This document shows positions 1-7,245 of a stretch of 14,267 nucleotides of DNA, piece after piece (the stretch's first letter is position 1; each line of letters begins with the position of its first letter). The stretch lies in the NCBI GenBank assembly GCA_003139975.1, contig PLHN01000458.1:155-14421 (forward strand), in the 5' to 3' direction. Source of the stretch: Acidobacteriaceae bacterium. Its GTDB lineage: Bacteria; Acidobacteriota; Terriglobia; Terriglobales; Acidobacteriaceae. A program made the translations under genes and the position numbers. Under the pieces are notes generated by a model that was not told the DNA's origin, did not search any database, and saw only the letters and a program-made list of their open reading frames with translations.

Positions 1-36
1 AACGGCTTCGGGTTTGGCTTCGGAAACGGTAGGCAT
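1..36 (-). CDS. N-terminal 12 codons of an unidentified gene running off the left edge
   Basis: On the minus strand an ATG at 36-34 opens a frame reading MPTVSEAKPEAV to the window edge. A good Shine-Dalgarno sequence (AAGAGG, about 4 nt before the ATG, within 41-46) supports it as a real start. It lies about 98 bp downstream of the MoaD/ThiS-type gene on the same strand, so the two may be cotranscribed. Twelve residues are too few to assign a function. An enzyme that uses sulfur-carrier chemistry would fit the neighbourhood, but nothing in the sequence shows it. Confidence 0.55.
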   Translation of the reverse strand, partial: MPTVSEAKPEAV

Positions 37-134
37 GAGTCCTCTTCAGGTTTGAATCGTTAACGGCGAGCTACAGGCAACAGCGGCGCGAAAGGCGGGA
101 CATTCGACGACATCGCGGTTCGTCATGGGCCGGT

Positions 135-455
135 CTATGACTTGCAGACTCCGGAATTGCACGTCCGACGATCATTTTGGCAGTTGCCGCCTGCGATCGA
201 CGGCACTATCGAAATGGTATCACCGTCGCTCAGAACGGTAGCCTCTTTCTGCAGGTAGCGCATGTCTTCGTCATTGACATAGACATTGACAAAGGCGCGC
301 AGTTTACCGTCGTCACTGTAAAGGTGACGTTTCAGGTCGGGATGCTGGGCGACCAGGCCGGCGAGCGCATCACCGACGGTTTTCGCGGGCACGCTTACTG
401 CCGCCTGCTTCCCGGTGTATTGACGAAGTGGAGATGGAATCTGAATGTGGGCCAT
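135..455 (-). CDS. MoaD/ThiS-family ubiquitin-like sulfur carrier protein with a C-terminal extension
   Basis: A 106-residue protein of the small beta-grasp sulfur-carrier family. Members are adenylated and thiocarboxylated on a C-terminal Gly-Gly by an E1-like enzyme and donate sulfur for molybdopterin, thiamine, cysteine or other products. Family features seen: N-terminal IPSPLRQYTG, the middle segment LRAFVNVYVNDEDMRYL (about residues 52-68), then DGDTISIVPSIAGG ending at Gly89-Gly90. The glycines normally end the protein. Here 16 more residues follow, with cysteines at 92, 99 and 104, so a protease would have to expose the diglycine, as known for some carriers, or the protein does something else. 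The start has no Shine-Dalgarno sequence, but a -10-like TAATAA lies 6 nt upstream. The pathway cannot be told from sequence, so no gene symbol is given. Confidence 0.85.
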   Translation of the reverse strand: MAHIQIPSPLRQYTGKQAAVSVPAKTVGDALAGLVAQHPDLKRHLYSDDGKLRAFVNVYVNDEDMRYLQKEATVLSDGDTISIVPSIAGGNCQNDRRTCNSGVCKS

Positions 456-461
456 ATATCA

Positions 462-467
462 TTATTA
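462..467 (-). promoter_or_regulatory. Possible -10 element (TAATAA) of a leaderless promoter for the sulfur-carrier gene
   Basis: On the minus strand TAATAA ends 6 nt before the ATG of the MoaD/ThiS-type gene, and no Shine-Dalgarno sequence intervenes. Transcription would then start at or next to the A of the ATG. No convincing -35 hexamer is visible. The local AT-richness could produce such a match by chance. Confidence 0.35.
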
Positions 468-567
468 AAGATGCAACGATATCGGCCCTAGATTCAGGAA
501 GGCGCAAAGCGGCCGCCTAACAAAGAATGCCGGCCGATTGCGGTCGGAGAGGCCCGCCTGGCGCGGC

Positions 568-573
568 TATACT
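568..573 (+). promoter_or_regulatory. -10 element (TATACT) of a probable leaderless promoter for selB
   Basis: TATACT (4 of 6 to the TATAAT consensus, with the key positions 1, 2 and 6 matched) is followed by exactly 7 nt and the selB ATG at 581. No Shine-Dalgarno sequence is present, so the mRNA probably begins at the start codon. The surrounding sequence is GC-rich, which makes a chance match less likely than in AT-rich DNA. A clear -35 hexamer at 16-18 nt is not seen; TTGCGG at 538-543 is 24 nt away, too far. Confidence 0.5.
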
Positions 574-580
574 GTTTGCG

Positions 581-2473
581 ATGAAGTCGGTCATCGTTGG
601 TACCGCCGGACATATCGATCACGGCAAGACCTCGCTCGTGAAAGCACTGACCGGTATTGATGCCGATCGCCTCGAAGAAGAAAAGCGTCGCGGCATCACG
701 ATTGACATTGGATTCGCCCACCTCGAATTGCCCGCCCCAAACGGCGAAACGCTGCGCCTGGGCTTTGTGGACGTTCCCGGCCACGAACGTTTCGTACGCA
801 ACATGCTGGCGGGAGCGGGCGGAATCGACCTCGTCGTCCTCGTAATTGCCGCGGATGAAGGCATTAAACCGCAGACCCGCGAGCACTTCGAGATCTGCCG
901 CTTGCTGGCGGTGCGCCGCGGGCTCACCGTGCTAACGAAGTCGGATGCCGTGGATGCCGAAACGCTCGAAGTGGCGCGTCTGGAGGTCGCGGATTTCCTG
1001 CGCGGCTCGTTTCTCGATCCTTCGCATTCGCCGATCGTGGCCGCAAGTTCGCTGAGCGGTGCCGGTCTTGACGAGGTAAAGACGGCGATCGCAAAAAGCG
1101 CCTCCGAAGTGTCTTCCAAAGACTCAACGGCCATCGCACGGCTACCCGTGGACCGAGTATTCACGATGAAGGGATTCGGAACGGTGGTCACCGGAACGCT
1201 CATATCGGGAACCATCCGGAAAGAAGAGGAGCTGGAGGTTTTTCCGTCCGGGAATCGTGTGCGTATTCGCGGAGTGCAGGTTCACGGGTCGGCGGCCGAA
1301 GAGGCAATTGCAGGGCAGCGCACGGCGCTGAATGTCGCTGGCGTCTCGACGGAGGAACTGGCGCGCGGAATGACGCTCGCACCCGCAGACATGCTTCACT
1401 CCGCCTCGCGAATCGACGCACGCCTTTCCCTACTCAGTACTGCAAAGCCGCTAAGAGATGCCTCGCGTGTGCACTTTCATGCCTACACCACAGAGACCAT
1501 CGCAGAGGTGCGACTCTATGGAGCCAAGCAATTGAATCCCGGTGAGGACGCCTTTGCCCAGCTGAGACTGGCCGAGCCAATGCTTGTGCTGCCGGGGGAC
1601 CGTTTTGTAATCCGCCAGTTTTCGCCTGTCGCGACCATCGGAGGCGGAGTAGTAGTGGACACGTCGATTCCGCCAGGCCGGCGACGGGCGGAGGACATTA
1701 CGACATTCCTAAATAGTTTGCTTACGGCTTCTCCCGAACAGGTATTGGAAGCCCGAGTGGCCAGGGCCGGGGTTATAGGTTTATCGCTCAGCGATGCACA
1801 GGCGCACATGAACGTACGACGCTCCCAGGTCGAGCAACTCGCTCAGCGCACGTCCATGGTGCGATGCGGCGAACTGCTTATTTCAATGGCGGCCTTTGCG
1901 CAGGCAGGCACTTTGATGATTGATACCGTCAGAAAATTCCACGACTTGAATCCTCTGGTTGCGGGCATGAGTAAGGAAGAACTGCGCGACCGGCTCAAAC
2001 TCGGGTCCGAGGTATTCTGCGGCGCCTTGGGCAAAGCGATCGAGGAAAAACAGTTGGCGATCACCGGCGAGCTCGTTCACCTGTCCGGCCGCGGCGTAGT
2101 CATGAAAGACGAAGAGGCGGAATCGAAAAAGACAATTGAAGAGGCGTTCGCCGTTGCCGGATTGAAAGTGCCCTCGCTGCGAGAAGTGCTGGCTGGCCTC
2201 AAAGTCGACAAGGTGCGCGCGCAAAAAATCATGACTCTTTTGCTTCGCGACAAGGTGCTTGTGAAGGTTGCAGAGGACTTGGTCTTCCACCAGAACTCGC
2301 TTACAGAGCTTCGCCAGAGAGTTGCGGCACTCAAGAGCACGACGTCCAGGATCGACGTGGCGCATTTCAAAGATATGACCGGTGTAACTCGTAAGTATGC
2401 GATTCCGCTGCTCGAGTATCTCGACCGGGAGCGTATCACCAGAAGAGTGGGCGATGAGCGAGTCATTCTCTGA
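581..2473 (+). CDS. selB: Selenocysteine-specific translation elongation factor SelB
   Basis: GTPase that brings selenocysteyl-tRNA(Sec) to the ribosome at UGA codons marked by a SECIS element. Reading from 581 gives 630 residues, near the usual 600-650. Visible motifs: G1 [11 protein letters not shown] (7-17), G2 RGIT (37-40), G3 DVPGHE (64-69), G4-like TKSD (119-122), domain [19 protein letters not shown] (191-207), and a C-terminal winged-helix region ending in [19 protein letters not shown] (about 595-613), which binds SECIS RNA in the family. An in-frame ATG at 527 would add 18 residues (MPADCGRRG...) unlike the family; 581 puts the P-loop at the normal distance from the N-terminus and sits 7 nt after a TATACT box. 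trmFO follows 64 bp downstream and may be cotranscribed. No selA, selD, tRNA-Sec or selenoprotein gene is recognised in the window. Confidence 0.96.
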   Translation: MKSVIVGTAGHIDHGKTSLVKALTGIDADRLEEEKRRGITIDIGFAHLELPAPNGETLRLGFVDVPGHERFVRNMLAGAGGIDLVVLVIAADEGIKPQTREHFEICRLLAVRRGLTVLTKSDAVDAETLEVARLEVADFLRGSFLDPSHSPIVAASSLSGAGLDEVKTAIAKSASEVSSKDSTAIARLPVDRVFTMKGFGTVVTGTLISGTIRKEEELEVFPSGNRVRIRGVQVHGSAAEEAIAGQRTALNVAGVSTEELARGMTLAPADMLHSASRIDARLSLLSTAKPLRDASRVHFHAYTTETIAEVRLYGAKQLNPGEDAFAQLRLAEPMLVLPGDRFVIRQFSPVATIGGGVVVDTSIPPGRRRAEDITTFLNSLLTASPEQVLEARVARAGVIGLSLSDAQAHMNVRRSQVEQLAQRTSMVRCGELLISMAAFAQAGTLMIDTVRKFHDLNPLVAGMSKEELRDRLKLGSEVFCGALGKAIEEKQLAITGELVHLSGRGVVMKDEEAESKKTIEEAFAVAGLKVPSLREVLAGLKVDKVRAQKIMTLLLRDKVLVKVAEDLVFHQNSLTELRQRVAALKSTTSRIDVAHFKDMTGVTRKYAIPLLEYLDRERITRRVGDERVIL

Positions 2474-2504
2474 TTTGCGGATGAGAATTCGAGATCAGTT
2501 TGCG

Positions 2505-2541
2505 AAGGAGTAACGCGCACGGCATGGCGGGACAGGAATGA
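2505..2541 (+). promoter_or_regulatory. AAGGAG ribosome-binding site and five-codon minicistron overlapping the trmFO start
   Basis: The best Shine-Dalgarno sequence before trmFO, AAGGAG at 2505-2510, is 27 nt from the trmFO ATG, too far to serve it directly. An ATG at 2524, 13 nt after the AAGGAG, opens a five-codon frame (MAGQE) whose TGA at 2539-2541 overlaps the trmFO ATG in an ATGA junction. This arrangement would allow translational coupling. The alternative is that AGGA at 2534-2537 or other local sequence recruits ribosomes to trmFO. Confidence 0.3.
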
Positions 2542-3920
2542 AGACCGTTCGCATCATTGGTGCGGGGCTGGCTGGGTCGGAGGCAGCGTGGCAGTGTGCC
2601 CGGCGCGGCATCGCGGTCGAACTCGTGGAGATGCGTCCCGTGCGGACGACGCCGGCGCATCAGACGGGGGAATTCGCGGAATTAGTATGCTCGAACTCGT
2701 TGAAGTCGGACAGCGAGAACACCGCTCCGTGGTTACTGAAAGAAGAGATGCGGCGAGCGAGATCCTTCCTCCTGAAGATCGCGCGCGCCGAGGCCGTTCC
2801 GGCTGGCCACGCGCTGGCGGTCGATCGCGCGAAGTTCTCGAAGAAAGTGACCGAGGTGATTTCACAAGAGCCGCTGATCAATGTTAAGCGCGAAGAGGCA
2901 ACGCTCATTGATGAAGACCAAATCACCGTAGTAACAACTGGTCCGCTGACTTCGGATGCGCTCACTTCGGAAATTATGCGGCTGAGTGCGGCACCAGTGG
3001 CGCAGGCGAGATCTGCCCCCGCAAACTCACCCCCGCCAACACCGCACAACCTGCACTTCTACGATTCGATCAGCCCCATTGTGGAAGCCGATTCCATCGA
3101 CATGAATAAGGTGTACATGGCAGCGCGCTACGACAAGGGCTCGGCTGATTACATCAACTGTCCGATGTCGAAAGAAGAGTATGACGCGTTTTACGATGCC
3201 CTCGTCGCAGCGCAGCCGGTGGAAGAGAAAGATTGGGAGAAACTGAACTACTTCGAGGGCTGCCTTCCGATCGAAGAAATTGCCCGGCGCGGCCGCGACA
3301 CGTTGCGCTTCGGACCCATGAAGCCGGTCGGCCTCATCGATCCTCGCACCGGCCGGAGACCCTATGCGGTCGTGCAATTACGGCAGGAAAATCTGCGCGC
3401 CGACTCCTACAATCTGGTCGGCTTCCAAAACCATCTCAGGTTCGGAGATCAGGCTCGCGTGCTCAGCCTGATCCCGGGCCTCGAACATGCACTTTTTCTG
3501 CGCTATGGGCAGATTCATCGCAACACGTACATCAATGGACCGACTCTGCTAACTCCCACTCTGCAAATGAAAGCGCATCCGCTGGTGCTGTTTGCAGGAC
3601 AAATTTGCGGCGTGGAGGGGTACGTCGAATCCATCGCTACCGGCCTGATAGCGGGCGTGAATGCCGCCGCGTTAGCAGGAGGAGTCGAGCCTGTCCCGCC
3701 GCCGCGGGCCACTGCCTTCGGATCACTTGTCCACTACATCACACAGGCCGACGCTCGTAACTTCCAGCCTGCCAATATCACGTTCGACCTCTTGCCGGCG
3801 CTCGAGAAGAGAATCCGCGATCGCAAGGAACGGCATCGATTGCAGTGCGAGTTGGCCCTGAGAGAGTTCGAGGGTTGGCTCGCGAATGCCGCGCTTCAAT
3901 TCTCGGCCACCGACAAGTAA
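2538..3920 (+). CDS. trmFO: TrmFO, folate/FAD-dependent tRNA (uracil-54-C5)-methyltransferase
   Basis: Makes 5-methyluridine at position 54 in the T-loop of tRNAs, using methylenetetrahydrofolate as carbon donor and FAD as reductant. It is a cytoplasmic protein. The 460-residue protein starts with an FAD-binding Rossmann motif (GAGLAGSEAAW, 8-18) and has family signatures LVCSNSLKSDS (49-59), NCPMSKEEYDAFYDAL (207-222), YFEGCLPIEEIARRG (238-252) and QICGVEGYVES near the C-terminus. Cys51 and Cys242 match the two conserved cysteines implicated in catalysis. A proline/alanine-rich segment at about 151-170 looks like an insertion relative to typical members and explains the later position of the second cysteine. 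The start overlaps a five-codon minicistron. It lies downstream of selB on the same strand. Confidence 0.96.
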   Translation: MKTVRIIGAGLAGSEAAWQCARRGIAVELVEMRPVRTTPAHQTGEFAELVCSNSLKSDSENTAPWLLKEEMRRARSFLLKIARAEAVPAGHALAVDRAKFSKKVTEVISQEPLINVKREEATLIDEDQITVVTTGPLTSDALTSEIMRLSAAPVAQARSAPANSPPPTPHNLHFYDSISPIVEADSIDMNKVYMAARYDKGSADYINCPMSKEEYDAFYDALVAAQPVEEKDWEKLNYFEGCLPIEEIARRGRDTLRFGPMKPVGLIDPRTGRRPYAVVQLRQENLRADSYNLVGFQNHLRFGDQARVLSLIPGLEHALFLRYGQIHRNTYINGPTLLTPTLQMKAHPLVLFAGQICGVEGYVESIATGLIAGVNAAALAGGVEPVPPPRATAFGSLVHYITQADARNFQPANITFDLLPALEKRIRDRKERHRLQCELALREFEGWLANAALQFSATDK

Positions 3921-4008
3921 GTGGCGCGCCGGTCGCTCCGCACAATTTTCTTGAACAAACGCTTCCTTAGTTTTTCAAACCGACTGTCGCCTGCTGGCTG
4001 GCCACTCG

Positions 4009-4038
4009 TTGACGCCGCGACTCTGAACACGATACCTT
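4009..4038 (+). promoter_or_regulatory. Probable sigma-70-type promoter for the membrane protein gene
   Basis: TTGACG at 4009-4014 (5 of 6 to the -35 consensus) is followed after 18 nt by TACCTT at 4033-4038 (positions 1, 2 and 6 of the -10 consensus). Transcription would start near 4045, about 18 nt before the TTG start, and the leader would hold the GAGGT ribosome-binding site at 4053-4057. It would separate this gene from selB-trmFO. Confidence 0.45.
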
Positions 4039-4062
4039 GGCGGCATCAGATCGAGGTAACCA

Positions 4063-5169
4063 TTGCCTGTCTCCGCTGTCGATTGTGTTCAACCCGCGCT
4101 CCAGCGTACTCGCGACCAGCTTTTTCGTCCGTTTCGGCTGGGCCAGTGGTCGCGTTTGGCGCTGGTTGGATTCCTCGCCGCCGAACTGCATATCAGCGGA
4201 TGCAATTTCAATGGCTTTAACTTTCCCGTCTCTCATCCGCGCAGAGGCAATGAACTTACGTCAACGTTCGCGCCTTTCCCGCATTTCGACCCCGCGCGTA
4301 TCGCGCAGTTTGCTGCATTGTTTGCCGCCATCGTCGCGGTAGCGATTGTCTTGTTTTTCATTTTCCTTTACCTCAACAGCGTCTTCCGCTTCATCCTCTT
4401 CGACTCGGTTCTCAAGAAGAGCTGTTCGATCAGTCAAGGCTGGTCACGATGGCACCGTGCCGGCCGGCGATATTTCTTGTGGCAGATAGTTCTTATCATC
4501 GCGGAAGGGCTCTTCCTAGGCGTACTGCTTGGCGTGCCGTTGGCGTTAGCGGCGGCCCTTGGGTGGTTCAGGAACGCAGATGAACACCTAGCACGCAGTG
4601 TGCTGGGAGTGATTTGTCTGATCGGCCTATTTCTTGTGTTCCTGTTGCTTGCTGCGGCTGTCCAACTTCTGGCGAAGGACTTTCTTGTACCGATCATGGC
4701 GCTCGAAGATGTCGATTTCGCCGATGGCTGGAGCCGATTAATGGCGCTGATGCGTCCCGAGCCTGGAAAGTATGCGATTTACTTATTGCTGAAGATTGTG
4801 CTCACCATCGCGGCGGCAATTGTATTCGGCATTTTGACTCTGATCCCGATATTGGCGCTGGTCGTGCCCGCGGCTCTTGCCGTGTTCGCTGGCTACAAGG
4901 CAGGATTGGGATGGAACGTCACCACGGTTAGCGTGGCCGTCATCTTCGGAGGCATGCTGATGGCGGTTCTCGTGTACGTCGTCGCCCTGGTCAGCGTGCC
5001 GGCAACGGTCTTCTTCCCAGCGTTCTCAATCTACTTTTTCGCGTCGCGATATCCAAAGCTGGACGCGTTGCTGAATCCGCCCCCTCCGGTTTCAGAACTG
5101 CCTCCTGTAATCGACGCTCCGCCGCCTGATTCCCCGCCGTTGCCCCCATCGCCGGAACCCATCGGCTAG
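4063..5169 (+). CDS. Polytopic membrane protein of unknown function with a proline-rich C-terminal tail
   Basis: A 368-residue integral membrane protein. It begins with an amphipathic, basic segment (ALQRTRDQLFRPFRLGQWSR, 12-31). Hydrophobic stretches follow at about 32-45, 84-105, 138-168, 179-203, 238-278 and 288-327; the longer ones may each cross the membrane twice. The tail (339-368) is mostly proline with acidic and serine residues, probably a disordered cytoplasmic end. The start is TTG, chosen because GAGGT at 4053-4057 lies 5 nt before it and the N-terminal sequence PVSAVDCV is protein-like; no in-frame ATG is better placed. The overall pattern resembles a poorly characterised membrane family seen in acidobacteria and archaea (DUF7544-like, from memory). 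It converges on the next gene with only 3 bp between the stop codons. Confidence 0.85.
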   Translation: MPVSAVDCVQPALQRTRDQLFRPFRLGQWSRLALVGFLAAELHISGCNFNGFNFPVSHPRRGNELTSTFAPFPHFDPARIAQFAALFAAIVAVAIVLFFIFLYLNSVFRFILFDSVLKKSCSISQGWSRWHRAGRRYFLWQIVLIIAEGLFLGVLLGVPLALAAALGWFRNADEHLARSVLGVICLIGLFLVFLLLAAAVQLLAKDFLVPIMALEDVDFADGWSRLMALMRPEPGKYAIYLLLKIVLTIAAAIVFGILTLIPILALVVPAALAVFAGYKAGLGWNVTTVSVAVIFGGMLMAVLVYVVALVSVPATVFFPAFSIYFFASRYPKLDALLNPPPPVSELPPVIDAPPPDSPPLPPSPEPIG

Positions 5170-5172
5170 CAG

Positions 5173-5982
5173 TTAGTTTCGCGAACCGGCGGCCTTGTGG
5201 GCGCGCGACCAGCTGAATCGTCGTCCTACTATGCACTTTGCGATCAGGTGATCGCTGGAGTTCGTCACGTCCACGCCCACACCGAAATTGAACTCCCAGT
5301 CGGGAGACAGGTTCAGATCAATCGTAGGAAATATCTGTTGCGACTGGTCATTGATTGGATCGAAGTTCGACACCGGTCCCAGAGACCCGTAGTATTCAAG
5401 CCCACCCGTAACTTTCTTTGTGAAATCAAAACTGACTTTCACATTCGGGGAGAACTCCCATCCTCTGCCAGTATTCAGACCGTGAAGCGATCGGTCGAAA
5501 GCCGGATTGAAGTCGAGATACCAGCGCCCGATTTTCTTGTCGATGATGGGCCGGAGCTCATAATCCCAGCTGTCCTCCGCAAACCTGCGGCGCTGGTAGC
5601 CGATCTCCTGCGAAACGCTGAGACCAACCGGCAAATGCCAGGATTCAGGCGCCGCGATGCGGGGACGAATGTGATCGCCGACCCACTCCCATCCTCCGTG
5701 GGGCTGAATGCTTGAGAAGACATAGAAGCCGGTTTCAAACCAAGTGGTCCACCCCTGCGTGATTTCCAGCGTCTCGTGCTCGGCGTGATTTGATGGCACA
5801 ACTCCATTGACCACCTGCTTTTGACCATCGACGGTGAAGTTGGAATGAATTTCCACCATGGTCGTGTTCGCCGGGACAGTGTCGGAGGAATAGACCTGGA
5901 TTTCGTAGTTATCTTGCGAATTCGCTCGCGCACAGAAGACTGTTGCCAGCGTGAGACCTAACAGAAAGAGAAATGGTTTCAA
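5173..5982 (-). CDS. Secreted, probable outer-membrane beta-barrel protein
   Basis: Read from the TTG at 5982-5980 this is a 269-residue protein with a clean Sec signal peptide: MKPF, a hydrophobic core (LFLLGLTLATVF) and a likely cut after ARA at residues 18-20. The mature part alternates polar and aromatic residues in short beta-strand-like runs (for example WYLDFNPAF, VKVSFDFTKKV, WEFNFGVGVDV) and ends near a strand closing in GRRFSW, as expected of an outer-membrane barrel. The same frame is open to another TTG at 6045, but that start adds 21 residues unlike a signal peptide and would overlap the upstream regulator gene. GAAGAG lies about 9 nt before the 5982 start. It follows the S24-like regulator by 38 bp and is probably cotranscribed. 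Substrate and role are unknown. Confidence 0.75.
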   Translation of the reverse strand: MKPFLFLLGLTLATVFCARANSQDNYEIQVYSSDTVPANTTMVEIHSNFTVDGQKQVVNGVVPSNHAEHETLEITQGWTTWFETGFYVFSSIQPHGGWEWVGDHIRPRIAAPESWHLPVGLSVSQEIGYQRRRFAEDSWDYELRPIIDKKIGRWYLDFNPAFDRSLHGLNTGRGWEFSPNVKVSFDFTKKVTGGLEYYGSLGPVSNFDPINDQSQQIFPTIDLNLSPDWEFNFGVGVDVTNSSDHLIAKCIVGRRFSWSRAHKAAGSRN

Positions 5983-6020
5983 TCCATCACGCTCTTCATC
6001 CCTGCATTCTAGTGTAGCTC

Positions 6021-6740
6021 CTAGATTTCCGATCCAATGTAGCAAACGCGACCCACAATGTAGTCGGTGGGCCTCAGCCCCTGCTCGATTGTTAGGATTT
6101 CTACCGGCGATGCAGTATTGTGGGGACGCAGAACCAAATGATTTTCCGCAACCTCAACATACCTTATGGCGCAAGACTCATCTTTCCTCACAGCGTAAAC
6201 GTTGTTCTCGCCCTTACGGTATGGGACGAACGAGGCGTAGTGGCGATCCAGCAAAACAGTCGCGCCCGGTTGCATGCGCGGATACATGCTTGAGGCCTCT
6301 TGCGGCTCGGCTTTTATGATGACGAATCGGTCCCAGCCGGCGCGGCTACTGTCAAGGGCTTCGAGTCTTATGCGCTTCAGGAAGCCCCTTCTGAACTTCA
6401 CGATCTCCTTGACGTGCATGCTGATGATCTGGGCCTTGGTCGCGGCAATTTCTGGTTCCGTCACTGCCACGTTGTCGAATTCGTCTTCGCTCGGGGGCAG
6501 GATCGAAGCGCGTTTGTTAACTTCCTCCGTATCAATCAGGTCCAGCACTGACAGGTGCTGGACGGCCAATATTCTATCCAGTCCCGCCAGACTAAGTCCG
6601 CGTTTGCGGTTCAGAAAATTGGATATATGTGCCTGCGCGAAGCCGGCCTGCTCTGCCAGATGCAATCCCGTCAGGTTTCCCGCGTCGATTCGTTCCCAGA
6701 GTGTTCTTCTAAGATTTTCCTGAAGAGTCCGCAATTTCAT
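6021..6740 (-). CDS. Helix-turn-helix regulator with LexA/S24-like C-terminal domain
   Basis: A 239-residue probable DNA-binding repressor. Residues about 23-50 form a Cro/CI-type helix-turn-helix (LAEQAGFAQAHISNFLNRKR). The C-terminal half resembles peptidase S24: SSMYPRMQPGATVLLDRHY (150-168) carries the serine position (Ser151, before Met152), and YAVRKDESCAIRYVEV (182-197) is the segment that bears the general-base lysine in LexA. Here Arg193 occupies the lysine position by eye, and no Ala-Gly lies at the usual 30-35 residues before Ser151 (the nearest, Ala134-Gly135, is 16-17 before), so self-cleavage is doubtful and the domain may be a dimerisation or sensing fold. The ATG has no Shine-Dalgarno sequence but is 7 nt after a TATACT box. 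It is divergent from the 75-residue gene at 6901 and upstream of the outer-membrane protein gene, so it may regulate both sides. Confidence 0.88.
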   Translation of the reverse strand: MKLRTLQENLRRTLWERIDAGNLTGLHLAEQAGFAQAHISNFLNRKRGLSLAGLDRILAVQHLSVLDLIDTEEVNKRASILPPSEDEFDNVAVTEPEIAATKAQIISMHVKEIVKFRRGFLKRIRLEALDSSRAGWDRFVIIKAEPQEASSMYPRMQPGATVLLDRHYASFVPYRKGENNVYAVRKDESCAIRYVEVAENHLVLRPHNTASPVEILTIEQGLRPTDYIVGRVCYIGSEI

Positions 6741-6747
6741 GGGCCCG

Positions 6748-6753
6748 AGTATA
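6748..6753 (-). promoter_or_regulatory. -10 element (TATACT) of a probable leaderless promoter for the S24-like regulator
   Basis: On the minus strand TATACT is followed by 7 nt (CGGGCCC) and the ATG, the same hexamer and spacing as before selB. There is no Shine-Dalgarno sequence. The -35 position has only a weak match. The flanking AT-rich sequence up to 6900 is shared with the divergent promoter and is a natural place for the regulator's own operator. Confidence 0.5.
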
Positions 6754-6816
6754 CCACGTACTATAGCATGCAGCTATTATCTTGTTAAACACAACATCTC
6801 CAAGGGAATATAGTTC

Positions 6817-6845
6817 TTGACTTACAAATATGCGAGCAATACGAT
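6817..6845 (+). promoter_or_regulatory. Sigma-70-type promoter for the 6901 gene
   Basis: TTGACT (6817-6822, 5 of 6) and TACGAT (6840-6845, 4 of 6) are separated by 17 nt, the ideal spacing. Transcription would start near 6852 and give a leader of about 50 nt with AAAGG at 6885-6889 before the ATG. A second -10-like TATACT at 6874-6879 lacks a good -35. The 6741-6900 region is markedly AT-rich compared with the rest of the window. Confidence 0.6.
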
Positions 6846-6900
6846 TTGGTAGTTATATGTTTCATAATGCACTTATACTGCAAGAAAGGTACAAATCGCC

Positions 6901-7128
6901 ATGATAGAACTATCATCAAATAGCAACGAGGAGAAGGGCTTCGTCGAGTTCCGCCGCAAGGTGCGCTCGGCAGAAGTTCTTTCCGCATCGATGTCGCGAT
7001 TGCTGCAGGACCTTCAGTTCACCGGACGCTTAAGTGTGATCCTTCAGAATGGGCAAGTACTCAAGTCCGGGTATGAGGAAGGGTACTTCCGGAAGATGGA
7101 ACCCGATGAACGCACTAAGCTGCAATAG
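6901..7128 (+). CDS. Small 75-residue protein, possibly DUF2292/YezD-like
   Basis: A hydrophilic protein with no signal peptide or membrane segment. The first half is charged and probably helical (FVEFRRKVRSAEVLSASMSRLLQDLQF), the second half contains a likely beta-hairpin, GRLSVILQNGQVLKSG (42-57). The GxxxVxxxxGxVxxxx pattern recalls the DUF2292 family of small proteins, a tentative match from memory. It has a good promoter (6817-6845), AAAGG 11 nt before the ATG, and a strong terminator 49 nt after the stop, so it is very probably expressed. It is the first gene divergent from the S24-like regulator. Function unknown. Confidence 0.7.
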   Translation: MIELSSNSNEEKGFVEFRRKVRSAEVLSASMSRLLQDLQFTGRLSVILQNGQVLKSGYEEGYFRKMEPDERTKLQ

Positions 7129-7176
7129 CAACGCGAACACAACCAAATAATCACACAGGTCATCGTAAGAGATACG

Positions 7177-7212
7177 AGCCCTGGGCCGGACGATCGGCAC
7201 CAGGGCTTTTTT
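7177..7212 (+). terminator. Strong intrinsic terminator after the 75-residue gene
   Basis: AGCCCTGG (7177-7184) pairs with CCAGGGCT (7200-7207), and inside it GCCG (7185-7188) pairs with CGGC (7195-7198), leaving one bulged A and a six-base loop. The stem is therefore about 12 bp and is followed by a run of six T (7207-7212). It ends 33 nt before the ATG of the zinc-ribbon gene on the same strand, so it either ends the 6901 transcript completely or acts as an attenuator. Confidence 0.88.
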
Positions 7213-7245
7213 AGCTTTGTATCATTCATTTTCGACGAGGCAATC

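Noticed and set aside
527..580. Upstream in-frame ATG as the selB start
   Set aside because: It adds MPADCGRRGPPGAAILFA, which is not SelB-like, and the probable -10 box at 568-573 would lie inside the coding region. The ATG at 581 gives the normal N-terminus.
3921..3960. Possible terminator after trmFO
   Set aside because: Only a short, bulged stem near 3922-3945 can be drawn before a broken T-tract (AATTTTCTT); too weak to call.
5983..6045. Longer version of the outer-membrane protein starting at TTG 6045
   Set aside because: It would place a charged segment before the signal peptide and overlap the regulator's coding end. TTG 5982 gives a textbook signal peptide with GAAGAG upstream.
6748..6766. 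Possible operator palindrome AGTA-N7-TACT in the regulator promoter
   Set aside because: Arms are only 4 bp and extend no further; in AT-rich DNA this is expected by chance, so no operator is claimed.
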